DNA of 64,000 bases from Methanocella_A sp963769045. Lineage in GTDB: Archaea; Halobacteriota; Methanocellia; Methanocellales; Methanocellaceae. Below are positions 34,200 through 43,205 of the stretch, piece by piece (position 1 is the stretch's first letter; each line of letters opens with the position of its first letter). A program made the position numbers and the translations under genes. Location: NCBI GenBank assembly GCA_963769045.1, contig CAVYKK010000030.1:12182-76181 (forward strand), read 5' to 3'. The notes beneath the pieces were generated by a model. That model was not told the DNA's origin and did not search any database. It saw only the letters and a program-made list of their open reading frames with translations.

Positions 34200-35470
34200 T
34201 TCTTGTTTTCCTTGAGCGCGTCCCTGACGATCTTTATGGCACAGAGGTCGCCGCACATGGAGCACGCATCGCTGGCAGTCATGCGGGTCTCGCGGATATG
34301 TCTGGCGCGTTCGCCGTCGATGGCCGCCTCGTATTGCCGTGGCCAGTCCAGCTTGCTGCGTGCCTCGGACATGCCGAGGTCCATCGCCCTGGCGCGCTCC
34401 CGCTGGCCTTCCTTGACTGTATCGGCCACGTGGGCGGCGATCCGCGTCACGATGGTGCCCTCGCGGATGTCGTCGGCGGTGGGCAGCGCGAGGTGCTCCG
34501 AAGGCGTGACCATGCAGAGGAAGTCCGCGCCGGCCATGCCTGCGACCGAACCGCCTATGGCTCCGACAATGTGGTCGTAGCCCGGCGCCATGTCAGTGAC
34601 CAGCGGCCCGAGCAGGTACAGCGGGGCGTCGCCGGTCAGCTTTTTCATGATCGAGACGCTCATGCCCACCTCGTCCAGCGGTACATGTCCCGGACCCTCG
34701 ACGATGGACTGCACGTCAGCCGCCCTGCTGCGGTCGACGAGTTCGCCCAGCGTAATGACCTCCATCAGTTGCGAGCGGTCCGTGGCATCTTTCATGCACC
34801 CGGGGCGCATGCCGTCGCCGAGGCTCAGCGTGAGGTCGTACTCCCTGGCGATCTCCAGCAGGTAGTCGAACTCGCTGTAGAACGGGTTGTCCTTCTCGTT
34901 GTGCAGCATCCAGGCGATGGTAAAGGCCCCTCCCCGGCTGACCACGTTCATGAGACGGGGGTCACGGCGCAGGGCCGCGAGCGAAGCAAGGTTGACGCCA
35001 CAGTGCACGGTCGTAAAGTCCACGCCGTCCTTCGCGTGTTCCCGCAATGAGTTGAACATGTCGTCGGCAGTCATGTCGACGACGGCGGCTCGTTTTCGAG
35101 CTGCATGGTATATGGGCACGGTGCCCACCGGGATGTTAAGCTCGCGCACGAGATGCTTCCGCACGGCGTCGATCTCCCCGCCCGTGGACAGGTCCATGAC
35201 CGCGTCGGCGCCGTATTTCACCGCTACGCGGGCCTTCTCCACCTCTTCCGCAGGGTTGTCGTAGTCCTTCGACGTACCCACGTTGGCATTGACTTTCGTG
35301 GACATGAGGGCCCCGACGGCGCTGCCGGGGATGTCACGGGAGACGTTTTGCGGGACAGCCACCCTGCCGCTGGCGATCAGGCTTCGCAGCCGGTCTGCAT
35401 CCACGCCTTCGCGCTTCGCAATATCTCTGATCCCTGGTGTGAGCCCTTTCCTGGCATCGCGTATCAACAT
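34196..35470 (-). CDS. thiC: Phosphomethylpyrimidine synthase ThiC
   Basis: A radical-SAM-type enzyme of 424 residues that turns aminoimidazole ribotide into the thiamine pyrimidine HMP-P. The C-terminal cluster motif is present (CSMCGDLC, then IKI). Other family blocks are STKVNANVGTSKDY near the N-terminus, GADAVMDLSTGGEID, VPIYHAARKRA, LSLGDGMRPGCMKDAT and EGPGHVPLDEV. Length is typical of archaeal ThiC, shorter than bacterial. It starts at 35470, divergent from the hydrolase gene; I see no TPP riboswitch in the 63-bp gap. Confidence 0.95.
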   Translation of the reverse strand: MLIRDARKGLTPGIRDIAKREGVDADRLRSLIASGRVAVPQNVSRDIPGSAVGALMSTKVNANVGTSKDYDNPAEEVEKARVAVKYGADAVMDLSTGGEIDAVRKHLVRELNIPVGTVPIYHAARKRAAVVDMTADDMFNSLREHAKDGVDFTTVHCGVNLASLAALRRDPRLMNVVSRGGAFTIAWMLHNEKDNPFYSEFDYLLEIAREYDLTLSLGDGMRPGCMKDATDRSQLMEVITLGELVDRSRAADVQSIVEGPGHVPLDEVGMSVSIMKKLTGDAPLYLLGPLVTDMAPGYDHIVGAIGGSVAGMAGADFLCMVTPSEHLALPTADDIREGTIVTRIAAHVADTVKEGQRERARAMDLGMSEARSKLDWPRQYEAAIDGERARHIRETRMTASDACSMCGDLCAIKIVRDALKENKK

Positions 35471-35533
35471 GATGGTTCAACCTGAAGCAATATTAATACA
35501 AATAACGTTGTACACCCATTGAGGCATGATCTG

Positions 35534-36157
35534 ATGCGGGTAATCAACGTCAACGGAGTCTTCTACGACTCTAACGCATATCTAATTGACGCAAAGCGTA
35601 AAACCCTTGTGGACGCGGGCATCGACGGGGTACGCGTGCTCAAGAGCCTGCCCGCCGATCTCGACCTGATCGTGCTCACACACTGTCATTACGATCATAT
35701 CGCCGCGGTCCCGGAGATCGTGGCCGTGACGGGCGCGAAGGTAGCCATGCACGAGGACGACGTGGCGGCGCTCAAGAGCGATCACATCAACGGAGCGGCC
35801 ATGTTCGGCCGCCGGCTACCCGCTTTCAAGATAGACAGGGTCCTGCGCGACGGCGACGTGATCGACCTGGGGAACGTGAAGCTCACGGTCATCCATACGC
35901 CCGGCCACACGCCCGGCAGCATATGCCTGTACGATCCGGCCTCGAAGGCCATGTTCACCGGAGACACCGTCTTCGAAGGCGGCAGCTTCGGCCGCACCGA
36001 CATCGGCGGGGACGAGGAACACATGATCAACTCGCTGGAAGCCCTGACTAAGTATGACGTCTCGGCCCTCTACCCCGGCCACGGCAACCCGGTCACCACA
36101 GGCGCGCACGAGTCTCTGCGGGCGTCACTTGCCAATGCAAAACACATGCTATTCTAA
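35534..36157 (+). CDS. Metallo-beta-lactamase-fold hydrolase (glyoxalase II-like)
   Basis: About 207 residues from ATG 35534; the longer TTG frame at 35519 is less likely. Metal motif THCHYDHIAAVPEI (HxHxDH), then HTPGHTPGSICLYDPASKAM, FTGDTVFEGGSFGRTDIGGD and YPGHGNPVTTG. All ligands for a binuclear site are present, and the arrangement matches the short glyoxalase II-like group. The substrate is unknown. Hairpin repeat copy 8 starts about 30 bases after the stop. Confidence 0.85.
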   Translation: MRVINVNGVFYDSNAYLIDAKRKTLVDAGIDGVRVLKSLPADLDLIVLTHCHYDHIAAVPEIVAVTGAKVAMHEDDVAALKSDHINGAAMFGRRLPAFKIDRVLRDGDVIDLGNVKLTVIHTPGHTPGSICLYDPASKAMFTGDTVFEGGSFGRTDIGGDEEHMINSLEALTKYDVSALYPGHGNPVTTGAHESLRASLANAKHMLF

Positions 36158-36185
36158 TGCTATACGTAGTGGTACGCATAGCGCG

Positions 36186-36312
36186 GTTAAAGGCCGCAGA
36201 GAACGCAGAGGGGCGCAGAGAACGCGGTTTCATTTTAAAGAAGGGCTCAGCGTAAAACCTCTAATAAAACTGCGTACTTTGCGCCCCTCTGCGTTCTCTG
36301 CGGCCTTAAACT
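36186..36312. repeat. Intergenic hairpin repeat, copy 8
   Basis: The left arm TTAAAGGCCGCAGAGAACGC, then AGAGGGGCGCAGAGAACGC, pairs with the right arm GCGCCCCTCTGCGTTCTCTG, then CGGCCTTAAA. The 9-nt unit here is GCAGAGAAC, different from other copies, yet both arms carry it. It is a clear case of arms changing together. Confidence 0.85.
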
Positions 36313-36480
36313 GTTCCTGGCGTTCCGAGTCGCAAGCACAGGAATTTTTGTGGCTTAAAAAAAATATAGGCAGCATAAGCCAGGGGAGGCCTGCAGGCCT
36401 CCCGCGAAGACTCATGCCCCTGTCGTTTTTATCGTCGTTTTTACTCGAGTTTTTAATAATTGCGTTTTTTTATAATCGCG

Positions 36481-37771
36481 TTATTTCTTCCTGTTCATGT
36501 ACAGCAGGAGTCCGGCCACTGCGATGATGGCCAGGGCTGCCACGATGGCCTCGAATCCAGGTGACTTGGTCTGCGTCGGAGCAGGGGCGGTCGTGTTGTT
36601 GGCAGGCATGGTGACCGGGGCCGTGGTGTTTGTGGCTGCAGTCATGTTGCCCGTCTCGTTCGCCGCGCTGGCTACGGTCGAGCTGCCGGCCGATGCCGGG
36701 TTGAGCGCGAAGCTCAGATCGCGGTTGTCGTTCACGTCGACGGCCTGTGTTATTGAAGCGAACCCGTCTGCGCTCACGGCAATATCGGACGTGCCTTTGC
36801 TGACGCCGTCAAATCTGTACTTGCCGAAGTCGTCGGTCTTCTGGATCGCATCGCCGAGGACGACACTTGCGCCACTGATGGGCTTGCCATCTGCGGCTGC
36901 GGTCACCGTGCCGGAGACTGCAGTACGTGGCCGGGACTGCGGCACCGGTACTGTCAGCCGTCGGGTAGCCCGGGGTCACGTTGTACGTGCCGTCCGGGTT
37001 GTAGGTGACAACGTCGTAGGGCGAGTATATCTTGGTGTAGGCGTTGTCGTAGAAGTCCTGGACGACGGCCGGGTCATAGGATACGCTCCCGACAGGCGCT
37101 GCAGGTGTCTCGGTCGGCGTCGGGGTCGGCGTCACTTCAGGCTCCTCAGTCGGCGTCGGCGTCACTTCAGGCTCCTCAGTCGGCGTCGGTGTTACAGTCG
37201 GCGTCGCGGTCGGCGTTTCTGCAGACAAGAATTTTACTGAGTGTATAGTCGGGCTTCCGACAGTTTCGTCAGGATCGGCCTTAGTAAGATCCAGTATGGC
37301 ACTGTTTGGAGGCGCGCTGACGCTAAAGCTTGTCGTCAAGTCGCCTACGTTGACGGTTCCGGTAATGCCATCTTCAGAAATAATCTTAGCCCAGAAGTCT
37401 GTAATGGCTAAGTCGCCACTCAACGTGCCCGTGCCTATAGGGTTTCCGTTGAATTTGACCGAGTTGCCATTTATCTGGATCATGTACTGGCTACTGCCGG
37501 CACCGAGGCCGATGTTCATCGAGTTGGCTGCATCGCCGACACGGAACAGTACAGAATAACTGAATGCGCCGCTGGCACCGGTTTCTAGGACATGCGTTGC
37601 GGATGCATGGGATTCTGTCCATGCACCCTCTACCCAGGCGGTGCCGCCTGTATTCCAGCCATTTGCATCGGTAATCCCGTAACCCGGGGATTCAAAATCC
37701 TGCGCCGAGGCAATGGTTACCGCGAGCACCATAGTCGCTATCAGCAATAGAGATGTTAACGCTCTCTTCAA
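36481..37771 (-). CDS. PGF-CTERM surface protein with carboxypeptidase-regulatory-like domain (frameshift near 36930)
   Basis: The N-terminal frame (ATG 37771) gives a signal peptide (LTSLLLIATMVLAVTIASAQ), a jelly-roll-like domain (VLFRVGDAANSMNIGLGAGS) and a Thr/Pro/Glu-rich stalk repeating TPTPTEEPEV. It then slips near 36930. The next frame gives SGTVTAAADGKPISGASVVL, a carboxypeptidase-regulatory-like beta domain, then a Thr-rich linker and PGFEAIVAALAIIAVAGLLL with NRKK, the PGF-CTERM sorting signal, ending at 36481. It is evidently one protein of about 430 residues anchored at the cell surface; the slip is either an error or a real mutation. Function unknown. Confidence 0.75.
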
Positions 37772-37939
37772 TCTTCATCCTCCTTAGTCGTTTGTAGTAC
37801 AGGGGCATTTCACCCTTGCATTTCCTATAAAGGAGCCACGGTATCAAGCCTTGTTATTAAAAAAAGCGGTTTATTAAAATATCATTAATATTTATAGCGG
37901 TTTATATTCGTATTTAGATAATTTTTTTAGAGCAAGCCC

Positions 37940-38236
37940 ATGGCGTATTTATATTTTCAAAAATATATTAGCTCCGGGCCAGCATCCGGATATTTAACCG
38001 CCACGTCGTATTTTAATGAAGTAGTCAGGGCAAATGGTTCACTATATATATTTTACCTGCACGACGACGAGGTCCATATTGACGATATACAATTTACTGC
38101 CACAGCTGACGTATTTTTCCATGAGAGGCTTGGACAGGAATTGAAAGGAGAGTATAAAAAATTCACTAAAATCGGGGCATTTATTAAAATATTTTACATA
38201 ATATCACCGATTTTTCTTTTATTTTTTCAAATATAA
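37940..38236 (+). CDS. Doubtful AT-rich open frame
   Basis: A 98-codon frame (MAYLYFQKYISSGPASGYLT at its start) in an AT-rich stretch between two better genes. It ends in a hydrophobic helix (IFYIISPIFLLFF). No clear ribosome site and no family recognised. It could be an acquired small gene or chance. Confidence 0.3.
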   Translation: MAYLYFQKYISSGPASGYLTATSYFNEVVRANGSLYIFYLHDDEVHIDDIQFTATADVFFHERLGQELKGEYKKFTKIGAFIKIFYIISPIFLLFFQI

Positions 38237-38305
38237 TTCGCTAAATATTTGAATAATATTAATCCCCTTAAGTCATAACGTATTAATAAAAACCGGTAGA
38301 GGACT

Positions 38306-38791
38306 ATGGCTTACAAATCAGTGAAGGACCTGGACGCTATTGACATTAAGATCATCGAGCGGCTCTGTAAAGACTCGAGCGCTTCGCTGTCGGATATCGC
38401 CGAGGAGCTGGGCGTGTCCGCGTCTACGGTGCACAAGCGGATCAACCAGCTGAAGGATAACCACATCATCGAGCGGTTCACCATTTTGTTCGACCCGTCT
38501 ATCCTGAACCTGCGGACTGTCGCGTTCGTCGGCATTGAACTTGAGCGGGACGCTTTGATGGGCCGTAAGAAGGAGGAAGTGGTCAGCAGCCTCTCCAGTA
38601 TCCCCTATGTGATGGAGATACACGAGACGCTGGCGCCGTTCGACCTGATACTGAAGCTCCGCACGAGAAACGTGGAAAAATTGCGATCCGTGATCACCAG
38701 CATCGCTGCCATCGACGGCGTCATGGCCACCAACACGATCCTCACGACGAACAGGATAATGGAGCGGTTCCTGGAAATTCCGCCGGCCTGA
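38306..38791 (+). CDS. Lrp/AsnC-family regulator 1
   Basis: 161 residues from ATG 38306, with the TATA-like CGTATTAATAAAAACC and AGAGGA upstream. The N-terminal HTH (IDIKIIERLCKDSSASLSDI, then EELGVSASTVHKRINQLKD) is followed by a RAM/ligand-binding domain (AFVGIELERDALMGRKKEEV, VMEIHETLAPFDLILKLRT). Strongly similar to the next gene (39054), so a tandem duplication. Target unknown; archaeal Lrp proteins often control amino-acid metabolism. Confidence 0.88.
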   Translation: MAYKSVKDLDAIDIKIIERLCKDSSASLSDIAEELGVSASTVHKRINQLKDNHIIERFTILFDPSILNLRTVAFVGIELERDALMGRKKEEVVSSLSSIPYVMEIHETLAPFDLILKLRTRNVEKLRSVITSIAAIDGVMATNTILTTNRIMERFLEIPPA

Positions 38792-39053
38792 AAGACCCGC
38801 GAACATGTGCACTGCGATCGGCTATCGCATGGGTATAATCGTCCTGATGGACAAGTCCTGTATCCAACAGTCCTCTTTTTTCTTGCACTGCAGGAAAAAG
38901 CCTTTATTCTAGCGGAACGAACCGTATTGTCGCAGCTCTGCAAAATTTATTTATAATCCAGTAATTATGATAATTCTTTCACTTACTAAGGAAAGCTTTA
39001 TATAACTACAGCAAGCTATTAATAATGTTGTTTAGCCCGGAGACGGTGACCGA

Positions 39054-39551
39054 ATGAGCTCCAAATTCAAAGGCAACCTCGATGAGACTGACCTGTTTAT
39101 AATCAGGAGGCTGTGCGAAGACAGCAATACGTCGCTGGCCAGCATCGGGGAAGAGTTAAAGGTTTCCCCGTCTACGATACATAAGCGCATTTGCCGCCTT
39201 AAGGACGGCGGCATTATCGAGCGCTTTACCATTTTATTCGACCCGTCGATCATCAATCTGAACACCGTCGCGTTCGTCGGCATCGAGCTGGAGCGCAGCG
39301 CGCTGGTCGGGAAGAAGAAGGACGATGTTATCGGCCGGTTGCTCGACTTCAACGAAGTCCTGGAAATCCACGAGACGCTGGAGCCGTTCGACCTGATGCT
39401 CAAGCTCCGCACCAAGGACGTCGACCTCCTGCGGGAAGTGATCGGCAACATTTCCGGCATCGAGGGCGTCATGGCGACCAACACGATTCTCACCACGAAA
39501 AAGATTCTCGAGACCCCCCTGAAGTACGACGATATCAACGGGGAAGCCTGA
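39054..39551 (+). CDS. Lrp/AsnC-family regulator 2
   Basis: 165 residues from ATG 39054. The promoter element GCTTTATATAAC lies at about 38995. HTH: LFIIRRLCEDSNTSLASIGE, then LKVSPSTIHKRICRLKDGGI; ligand domain: AFVGIELERSALVGKKKDDV and EIHETLEPFDLMLKLRTKDV. Its sequence parallels the preceding regulator almost block for block, so they can probably form mixed dimers (inference). The following membrane protein frame begins right after its stop. Confidence 0.88.
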   Translation: MSSKFKGNLDETDLFIIRRLCEDSNTSLASIGEELKVSPSTIHKRICRLKDGGIIERFTILFDPSIINLNTVAFVGIELERSALVGKKKDDVIGRLLDFNEVLEIHETLEPFDLMLKLRTKDVDLLREVIGNISGIEGVMATNTILTTKKILETPLKYDDINGEA

Positions 39552-39691
39552 TTATTCTGAAGCTGCGGATTCCGGGGAAGGTCCCTGGCGGTCAGGCGGC
39601 GCATTCCGTTTTCCGGTCAGTCCGCGACAGGCTGGCCAACACCAGTAAGCGTTATTTAATCGTCATCCTGCTCATAGTCCTGTCTGTCGCG

Positions 39692-40501
39692 TTGATTGGC
39701 AGCTACGTGCTGCTTTCCGGCATCTTTGCCGGCCCGTCCCATTTTGAAAATCCCCATTTCACGGTCGTGAGCGTTTCGAGCCAGCCGGCTTATCCCGGGG
39801 AAAGCGTCGCAGTGAGGGCGTTAATCGGCAACGACGAGCCCATGCAGGAGATCGCAATCCCCACGACCACGGAGCTGACCATCACTCCGGCCCCAGAGGA
39901 TACCAAAGGCCTCACCGAGGTCACGGCCGTTCCCACGACGATCGTACAGATAGTCAGTGCCACGGGCAGTCATCTGGTGACCGCCCGCCTGTCCGGCGGC
40001 CAGGGCGTCGACATCGTCCGGGCCGTCAATGTGACGCTCAAAAGCGATGAGAGCAAAACGATCTCGTTCAGCTTCGGGCAGTTGCCGGCAGGGTCATACG
40101 TGGTTACAGTGACGGCGCCAAGCTATAACAACTCCACGATGAGCCTGCCCGTCCACGTTTATCAGGCTCCCGTATTCGGCGAATGGGTCGAAACGGGAGA
40201 TGCGGCCTTCCAGATGGTCAACCTCGCGCATGACAGCGTGGACGTGGAGATCAGGAACAACGGCGAGCATACGGTAGTGTTCAGCGGCAGCCAGTATGCC
40301 ATATTCGTAAACACCAGCCAGGGCTACGGTGCGATGCTCCAGGGGCTGGGGCAAACGACAGTCAGTCCTGGAAAGACGGTTACAATTCATGCGAATATCC
40401 CGATACAGGGGAGCTATTACCTCGACTATTTCGCCATTAAGGCTCCGGAACGCAACGCGCTGATCAAGATCCCGGTAGAAGCCCGGATGAGCGCAGCTTA
40501 G
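39692..40501 (+). CDS. Membrane-anchored extracellular beta-domain protein
   Basis: The longest frame with a usual start begins at TTG 39692, but coding-like sequence continues upstream (SKRYLIVILLIVLSVALIG), giving a full membrane anchor, back to the stop of the Lrp gene. The true start is therefore probably upstream or lost to a frame error. The outer part has two beta-sandwich-like units (FTVVSVSSQPAYPGESVAVR; VDVEIRNNGEHTVVFSG) of the kind used in archaeal surface proteins. No specific family recognised. Confidence 0.65.
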   Translation: MIGSYVLLSGIFAGPSHFENPHFTVVSVSSQPAYPGESVAVRALIGNDEPMQEIAIPTTTELTITPAPEDTKGLTEVTAVPTTIVQIVSATGSHLVTARLSGGQGVDIVRAVNVTLKSDESKTISFSFGQLPAGSYVVTVTAPSYNNSTMSLPVHVYQAPVFGEWVETGDAAFQMVNLAHDSVDVEIRNNGEHTVVFSGSQYAIFVNTSQGYGAMLQGLGQTTVSPGKTVTIHANIPIQGSYYLDYFAIKAPERNALIKIPVEARMSAA

Positions 40502-40653
40502 TATAGGTCACCCGGTTATCACTCTGGCCGTGACATGGGCGGCATAGCGATACCTCATTGAACAGCGCTGATAAAAAGGAAAGCAGCGGGCCCTTTTTCC
40601 GAGAACCCCCGGGAACCCGCGGTTACGTGCTACCTGAAGCGAGGTACGACGGT

Positions 40654-41103
40654 TTACATGATATCCGTGTATGCCATCTCACGCACGGATTCCATGATAA
40701 TCTTGATCTCCATGTCGGAGATGCCCAGGGGCGCGACCTTCTCGCTGAGGATACGCTTCATCTCGTCATAGTCACACGTGGCGATCATGAAGGTCAGGTT
40801 GTGGTCGCCGCTGGTGTGGTAGACCTGCAGGATATTGTCTATCCGGAGCAGCTTACGGGTGACCTCGTCCAGCCTGCCGGGGTCGACCTTGCACTGGTTG
40901 ATCGCGTAGCAGTCCAGGCCGGCCTTCTTCTTGTTGATGACCACTGTGTAGCCCTTGATGACGCCGTCCTCTTCCATGATGCCGATGCGGTCTCGTACGG
41001 TCGACTGCGCGCGGTCGATCTTCTTGGCCACTTCCTTGTAGGTCATCCTGCCGTTGCGCTGCAGAATGTTCAGGATTTTTTTATTCATCTTATCGATCTT
41101 CAT
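40654..41103 (-). CDS. Lrp/AsnC-family regulator 3
   Basis: 149 residues from ATG 41103. HTH: NKKILNILQRNGRMTYKEVA, then KIDRAQSTVRDRIGIMEEDG; ligand domain: YTVVINKKKAGLDCYAINQC and GDHNLTFMIATCDYDEMKRI. Divergent from the KaiC-like ATPase gene, with AT-rich promoters for both in the 145-bp gap (TTTATATAC on this strand). It differs clearly from the tandem pair at 38.3-39.6 kb. Confidence 0.88.
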   Translation of the reverse strand: MKIDKMNKKILNILQRNGRMTYKEVAKKIDRAQSTVRDRIGIMEEDGVIKGYTVVINKKKAGLDCYAINQCKVDPGRLDEVTRKLLRIDNILQVYHTSGDHNLTFMIATCDYDEMKRILSEKVAPLGISDMEIKIIMESVREMAYTDIM

Positions 41104-41248
41104 AGCACCATTCCCGGCAAAATATTTGCATTAATATAATTAAAATACTATAGGTATATAAATACTTGCCTTCGAGCCTGTCCGGTTACTAAGTATGCGC
41201 CGGAAGAATATATTGTTTCCGAGATAATTATATACTGTCGCGGGATAA

Positions 41249-42019
41249 ATGATGCAGGTACAGGATCGGCGTCAGATCATGGGCAAAGACACAGTAAGCA
41301 CGGGTATCGAAGGCCTGGATGACCTGCTCTGCGGCGGCATCCCCAAAGGCTCGACTATACTGATCACCGGGCCGCCGGGCGCCGGCAAGACCGTGATGTC
41401 GCTGCAGTACGCATTCTACCACGCGAGCAGGGGAGACCGTGTCCTTTTCGTCAGCACCGTCGAGCCGATCTACAAGATCAACAAGTTCGCCTCCAGCCTC
41501 TCGTTCTATAACCTCGACCTGATCAGCGGCGGCATCAACCTCGAGTTCTACGAGCCGAAGATGAAACGTGGCTACGTCGAGTTCCAGGACTATTCGCTGG
41601 GCCAGATCATGGACGAGCAGTACGTCGGCGACGTGTACGACGGCATCCAGAAGAAAGTCACCCGCCGCAGCATCGACCACCTGATCCTCGACTCGATCAC
41701 ATCGATCAATATGCTGGTCAGCGACGAGATCGAGCGGCGCAAGAAGACACTGCTGTTCAGCGCGTGGGTGTCGCGCATGGGCTGCACCACGCTGCTGACC
41801 GCCGAGTCCGATGATGCAGGCTCCGGCACCGAGCGATATCTCGCAGACGGCATCATCGACCTGGGCCGGGAAGAGGTCGGCCGTGCCTGTGACTCCGGCG
41901 AACTGCACAGCAAAGGATGCCGCACCGTCGAAGTGACCAAGCTGCGCGGCAAAGAACACCTCGAAGGGAAATACGTCTACACAATCACCCGCGACGGCGT
42001 GAAAATCAAGCTGCCGTAA
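41249..42019 (+). CDS. KaiC-like RecA-superfamily ATPase 1
   Basis: 256 residues from ATG 41249; an ATG at 41279 (MGKDTVSTGIEGLDDLLCGG) is equally in keeping with the family. Walker A GPPGAGKTVMSLQY, Walker B HLILDSITSINML, plus a GIEGLDDLL start typical of single-domain KaiC/GvpD-like proteins. AATTATATACTG lies about 22 bases before the start, which suggests a leaderless mRNA. These archaeal ATPases are thought to act in signalling; the partner is unknown. Confidence 0.83.
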   Translation: MMQVQDRRQIMGKDTVSTGIEGLDDLLCGGIPKGSTILITGPPGAGKTVMSLQYAFYHASRGDRVLFVSTVEPIYKINKFASSLSFYNLDLISGGINLEFYEPKMKRGYVEFQDYSLGQIMDEQYVGDVYDGIQKKVTRRSIDHLILDSITSINMLVSDEIERRKKTLLFSAWVSRMGCTTLLTAESDDAGSGTERYLADGIIDLGREEVGRACDSGELHSKGCRTVEVTKLRGKEHLEGKYVYTITRDGVKIKLP

Positions 42020-42023
42020 TCAC

Positions 42024-43079
42024 TCACAACAATATTTTGCCATCACGCATGATCTGCTTCCCGTCCACCCATATGGAGGGCCGCATGACGAGACAGTCCT
42101 GGTGGATAAACGCCTCGGCGTCGTTGTCGTAGTTGTAGCCGATAGCGAAATGGGCGGTGCCAACAACCTTCTCGTCCTCGATCAGGTTGCCGCTGATGTG
42201 CGCAGCCGGGTTTATACCGATGCCCAGCTCGCCCAGGCTCCGTGCGTTTTTCCCGTATTCGGGCAGGCCTTTTTTCTTCGCCATCTTCTCTCCGCCCCGG
42301 ATGGCGTCCAGGAGCATTCTGGCCTCTCTGCCGCCATCGATGCTTGTAACGTAGCCGTCTTTGACGAATACTCGCACCGGTGTCTTCGGTATCAGCGAAT
42401 CTTTGATCAGGTCCATGGTCCCGTCGAAGACGATGACGCCGTTCGCCGAGCCGACCACCGGCGATATGCGCATTTCTCCGATGGGCAGGTCGCTCCACTC
42501 GCCAGGGGCGCGGCTCACGCCGTCTTCGGCATAGGCCTCTCTGCCTTTGATTGAAAAGGTTACATCGGTGCCTGCGGGCGTGGTTACCTGTACATCGGAT
42601 GCATTTTTAAACGCCCCTGTAAACAGCGCCGCGTTTTCCGATATGGAGCTATAGTCCACCGCTACGCAACGTCGCAGGACGTCTGCCGTCGCCCCTTCGC
42701 AGATCAGGCATCTCATGCGGCGGTCGCCATCCGAAAGCGCGAACAGGGCGTGGTCGTACTTCTCGCCGTCCCGGCAGACGTAGCCGGTGTAATAGCCGAA
42801 CGGGTCGTTGCCGGAAAGCCCGGTGCACATAGTAATGGTGATGTCCGGGCATGCCCGTATGGCCTCGAGCACGAGACGATCAGTGTCGTCGAACGTCGTC
42901 TTTTGCCCCTGCACCGCAATGACTGCTTTGCCGCCCATTCGCCGGGCCTCGTCGGACAGGAGCCTGGCCATGTGAAACGCGTCTTCGCCAGTGTCGGTGA
43001 CTATCAGCAATTCCTCGCCTTCCCGCAGCCCGAGCACGTCACCCAGGGCAGCTCTGGCAGCCTCTTTTAGCGTCGCCAA
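42024..43079 (-). CDS. M29-family aminopeptidase-like protein 1
   Basis: 351 residues from ATG 43079. The fold matches thermophilic metallo-aminopeptidases (AmpS/PepS). The N-terminal half has VLGLREGEELLIVTDTGEDA. The C-terminal half carries the metal-site blocks SLGELGIGINPAA, GTAHFAIGYNYDND and AFIHQDCLVMRPS. Its closest relative is the next gene on the same strand. Cytosolic peptide turnover is the likely role. It converges on the KaiC-like gene with a 4-base gap. Confidence 0.8.
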   Translation of the reverse strand: MATLKEAARAALGDVLGLREGEELLIVTDTGEDAFHMARLLSDEARRMGGKAVIAVQGQKTTFDDTDRLVLEAIRACPDITITMCTGLSGNDPFGYYTGYVCRDGEKYDHALFALSDGDRRMRCLICEGATADVLRRCVAVDYSSISENAALFTGAFKNASDVQVTTPAGTDVTFSIKGREAYAEDGVSRAPGEWSDLPIGEMRISPVVGSANGVIVFDGTMDLIKDSLIPKTPVRVFVKDGYVTSIDGGREARMLLDAIRGGEKMAKKKGLPEYGKNARSLGELGIGINPAAHISGNLIEDEKVVGTAHFAIGYNYDNDAEAFIHQDCLVMRPSIWVDGKQIMRDGKILL

Positions 43080-43205
43080 TAAAAAACACCCGCAGTTAAA
43101 AAGGATATGCCGTCCGGCGTTATCGGACTTTGTCGCGGTTAGGACGGCAGCAGGCCGGGAAGCTTTGCGCGCGTGCGCGAGCGCCCAGACTTACGATACC
43201 ATTAC

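Noticed and set aside
35471..35533. Possible TPP riboswitch before thiC
   Set aside because: The gap of 63 bp to the divergent gene is too short and shows no CUGAGA-type core.
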